Shown here: positions 62,539 through 64,000 of the stretch, piece after piece
Layout: each line of letters opens with the position of its first letter
Position numbering within the stretch: the first letter of the stretch is position 1
Source: JADLGL01 sp963732865
GTDB taxonomy: Bacteria > Pseudomonadota > Alphaproteobacteria > Rhizobiales > Kaistiaceae
Assembly (NCBI GenBank): GCA_963732865.1
Contig: CAVTBC010000003.1
Span: 186,001-250,000 of the forward strand
DNA length: 64,000 bases
Direction of reading: 5' to 3'
Notes under the pieces: generated by a model
Databases searched by the model: none
The model's input: the letters and a program-made list of their open reading frames with translations, nothing else
Told to the model about the DNA's origin: nothing
Position numbers and translations under genes: made by a program

Positions 62539-63563
62539 ATGGGAAATTTGCAGAAGCTCGGCGCGGGGCTTGCCGCGGCATTGCTCATATCAGCCACACC
62601 GGCTCTGGCGGCGATTACCGTCGACAGCGCCGCGATGGTGGGCGGCAGGCTGGTGGTCACCGGCCATGCGGCGGCCAATTCGACCGTGACGATCGTCGAT
62701 ACCAATTTCAGCAGCCCAACGGGCAACACCGGCTATTTCCTGCTCGGTGCGCCATACACGCCGGCAAGCTGCGTCATCGGTCTTGCTGCCGGTGGAGAGA
62801 CGCTCGGCAACATCGCGGTTGAGAATTGCGCGGCGACCGAGGCCGTCGCGGCCGCGATCCCCGGGCCCATGGGACCGGCGGGCGCAGGGGGCCGCAGGGC
62901 GAACGTGGCCCGCAGGGCGCACAAGGTCCGCAGGGCGATCAAGGGCCGGCTGGACCGATTGGGCCTGAAGGACCGGCCGGACAGGTGGGACCGATAGGGC
63001 CTGCAGGTCCGGTCGGACAGGCGGGACCGATCGGACCGGCAGGACCGGCCGGACAGGCGGGACCGATCGGACCGGCAGGTCCCGCGGGCGAAGCCGGCGC
63101 GGCAGGCGCCCCTGGCCCGCAAGGTCCGCAAGGACCCGCAGGGCCGGCGGGCACTGACGGCGCCGTTGGGCCGGCAGGGCCGGCGGGTGCGCCCGGACCA
63201 GCGGGGGCCGCTGGCCCCCAGGGACCAGCAGGACCGGCCGGAGCGGCCGGCGTCGCGGGGCCGATGGGTCCGGCCGGACCCGACATCCTCATTGATCCGG
63301 CGACCGGCGGCATGAAGGTCTGCGTCGGCCTCGTCCGCTGGGGCGGCCGGGCCGAGACCCCGCAGCCGGACGAGAACTACATGATGATCGTGCCGGCGAA
63401 TTGGACGCGGGGAGACTGCAACGCCATGTTCGCCGCCTATGCCGGGCCGACGGAGAACGGCGCCGAGGGCGGATTGGTCCGCATCGGCTGCATCCTGCGC
63501 GACGAGCCGACGATCACTTGGGAGGGCGGCCCGAACTTCGATGGGGCCGCTTGCGGCTGGTAG
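62539..63563 (+). pseudogene. Exported collagen-like protein, one-base frameshift
   Basis: ATG 62539 follows a perfect GGGGAGGA. The first frame encodes a signal peptide (ending PALA-AI) and a domain of about 85 residues with two Cys, then enters GPMGPAGA. It shifts frame at the GGGGG run (about 62887-62891), after which an uninterrupted Gly-X-Y series continues in the next frame to about 63284. The gene ends with a Cys-containing domain (MKVCVGLVRWGG, WTRGDCNAM, VRIGCILRD, GAACGW) at 63563. Adding one base restores exact Gly-X-Y phase and a 341-residue protein. It is probably a secreted or surface fibre-like protein. Unshifted, the first frame would stop at 62997. Confidence 0.85.
62863..63284 (+). 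repeat. Collagen-like Gly-X-Y coding repeat
   Basis: About 47 Gly-X-Y triplets, mostly GPA, GPI, GQA and GPQ. The stretch 62990-63080 repeats a near-identical unit (GGACCGATCGG followed by ACCGGCAGG) three times at the DNA level. The X and Y positions are rich in Pro, Ala and Gln, and a few charged triplets (GER, GDQ, GPE) cluster at the N-terminal side. Confidence 0.88.
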
Positions 63564-63564
63564 C

Positions 63565-64000
63565 CTAGCCCGGCGACACGCGCGTCAGGCGCCCGTCGAG
63601 ATCGCGGAGAAAATCCGCGATCCGGCGGGCGTCGCTACCGAAATCGTGGGCGAAGACCCGGCTTGCCGAGCGCATGTCGACAATCGCACCGGCCGGCCCC
63701 GCGCTCACACGGATGACGACGTCCTCGCGAAACCCGACAATCCATGTGCGCGCCTCAGCGGTAACGAAGCCGGCTGACATCAGGGGTGGCGCGGCGGGCT
63801 CGGCTGCGGCCGGGTCCCCGATTGCGGCCGGGTCGGTTGGCGCAAAGATCGGCGGCTCCGCAAGATCGATTTGCCAATTGCGGTCGCCCGCCAGGAGTAG
63901 GACCTCATCGAAAACGCTCGACGGATCAGCCGCATAGACATGCGGAACTATCTCCGGATAGGCCACGCGCTGGGCCGCGATTTGCGCGACTGTCGGCGCA
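63565..64000 (-). CDS. DUF1499 family protein (5' end outside window)
   Basis: The C-terminal 145 residues or so of a DUF1499 protein. The frame runs without stop to the window end, with AQIAAQRVAYPEIVPHVY, so the GTG at 63966 is internal and the true start lies outside. Other family features are FDEVLLLAGDRNWQID, ARTWIVGFREDVVIRV and VDMRSASRVFAHDFGSDARRIADFL. A Pro/Ala-rich insertion (about 30 residues) is seen in the middle. DUF1499 function is unknown. It is convergent with the collagen-like gene, one base apart. Confidence 0.85.
   Translation of the reverse strand, partial: APTVAQIAAQRVAYPEIVPHVYAADPSSVFDEVLLLAGDRNWQIDLAEPPIFAPTDPAAIGDPAAAEPAAPPLMSAGFVTAEARTWIVGFREDVVIRVSAGPAGAIVDMRSASRVFAHDFGSDARRIADFLRDLDGRLTRVSPG

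Noticed and set aside
62990..63080. Short direct repeats resembling a CRISPR or minisatellite
   Set aside because: Repeat units are multiples of nine bases with Gly-X-Y coding phase and no unique spacers, so they are collagen-like coding sequence.

Overview
The window is high-GC, densely packed bacterial DNA. Codon use, the ure/urt gene set, the tRNA genes and the GlgE-type glycogen operon suggest an alphaproteobacterium, probably in or near the Hyphomicrobiales. This is inference from gene content only. No insertion sequence, prophage, integrase or CRISPR array was seen. Neighbouring genes often overlap by 4 bp (ATGA), and three convergent gene pairs share a single CTAG as both stop codons.

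Region 1 (1-14210) is a nitrogen-salvage block. It starts with the 3' part of a guanidine-hydrolase-like ureohydrolase and a His-rich, probably nickel-handling protein. A good sigma-54 promoter follows, then urea ABC transporter genes urtABCDE, then ureD-ureA-ureJ-ureB-ureC-ureF-ureG-ureE and hpt. The likely flow is guanidine to urea, urea import, then urea to ammonia. UrtC is unusual: it carries an N-terminal DUF805 domain and an extra membrane insert of about 100 residues. ureC and ureF each contain one single-base frameshift.

Region 2 (14207-27375) is mixed housekeeping and accessory content: DUF302, DUF3775, a PEBP-like protein, a phosphoribosyltransferase and the SCO/PCu(A)C copper-delivery pair. 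It continues with a HAD-UbiA fusion, a GT-C glycosyltransferase and a small EamA-type membrane protein (a possible polyprenyl-phosphate-sugar operon). An SPFH membrane protein is paired with an Arc-type repressor behind a palindromic promoter. Then come a Bcr-type exporter, an exported four-EF-hand protein and an OmpR/EnvZ-type two-component system.

Region 3 (27553-33191) is the most intriguing part. A tightly coupled four-gene operon encodes an OleD-like SDR fused to a metallo-beta-lactamase-fold hydrolase, a KAS III (OleA/FabH-like) condensing enzyme, an adenylate-forming ligase and a sulfotransferase. It looks like a lipid pathway related to, but different from, the ole beta-lactone/olefin pathway, and may end in a sulfated product.

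Region 4 (33179-43062) holds prmB, a secreted trypsin-like protease (frameshifted in its propeptide), a CorC/HlyC-type CBS protein, a set of PQQ-catabolism-associated genes (degenerate ABC ATPase, beta-propeller, periplasmic binding protein) and an NMT1/nitrate-type ABC transporter.

Region 5 (43168-55383) is a GlgE-pathway operon (glgX, malQ, glgE, treS-maltokinase fusion, glgB) interrupted by an antisense GNAT gene.

Region 6 (55380-64000) contains a Tat-exported PhoD-like phosphatase, a three-haem cytochrome c lipoprotein, a stress-type glycine-zipper protein and a frameshifted 14-TM exporter. tRNA-Gln and tRNA-Pro, a transglutaminase-like protein, a frameshifted collagen-like exported protein and a DUF1499 gene cut by the window end follow.

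Five genes carry single-base frameshifts next to short G/C runs. The shared pattern points to sequencing or assembly error at least as much as to true gene decay.
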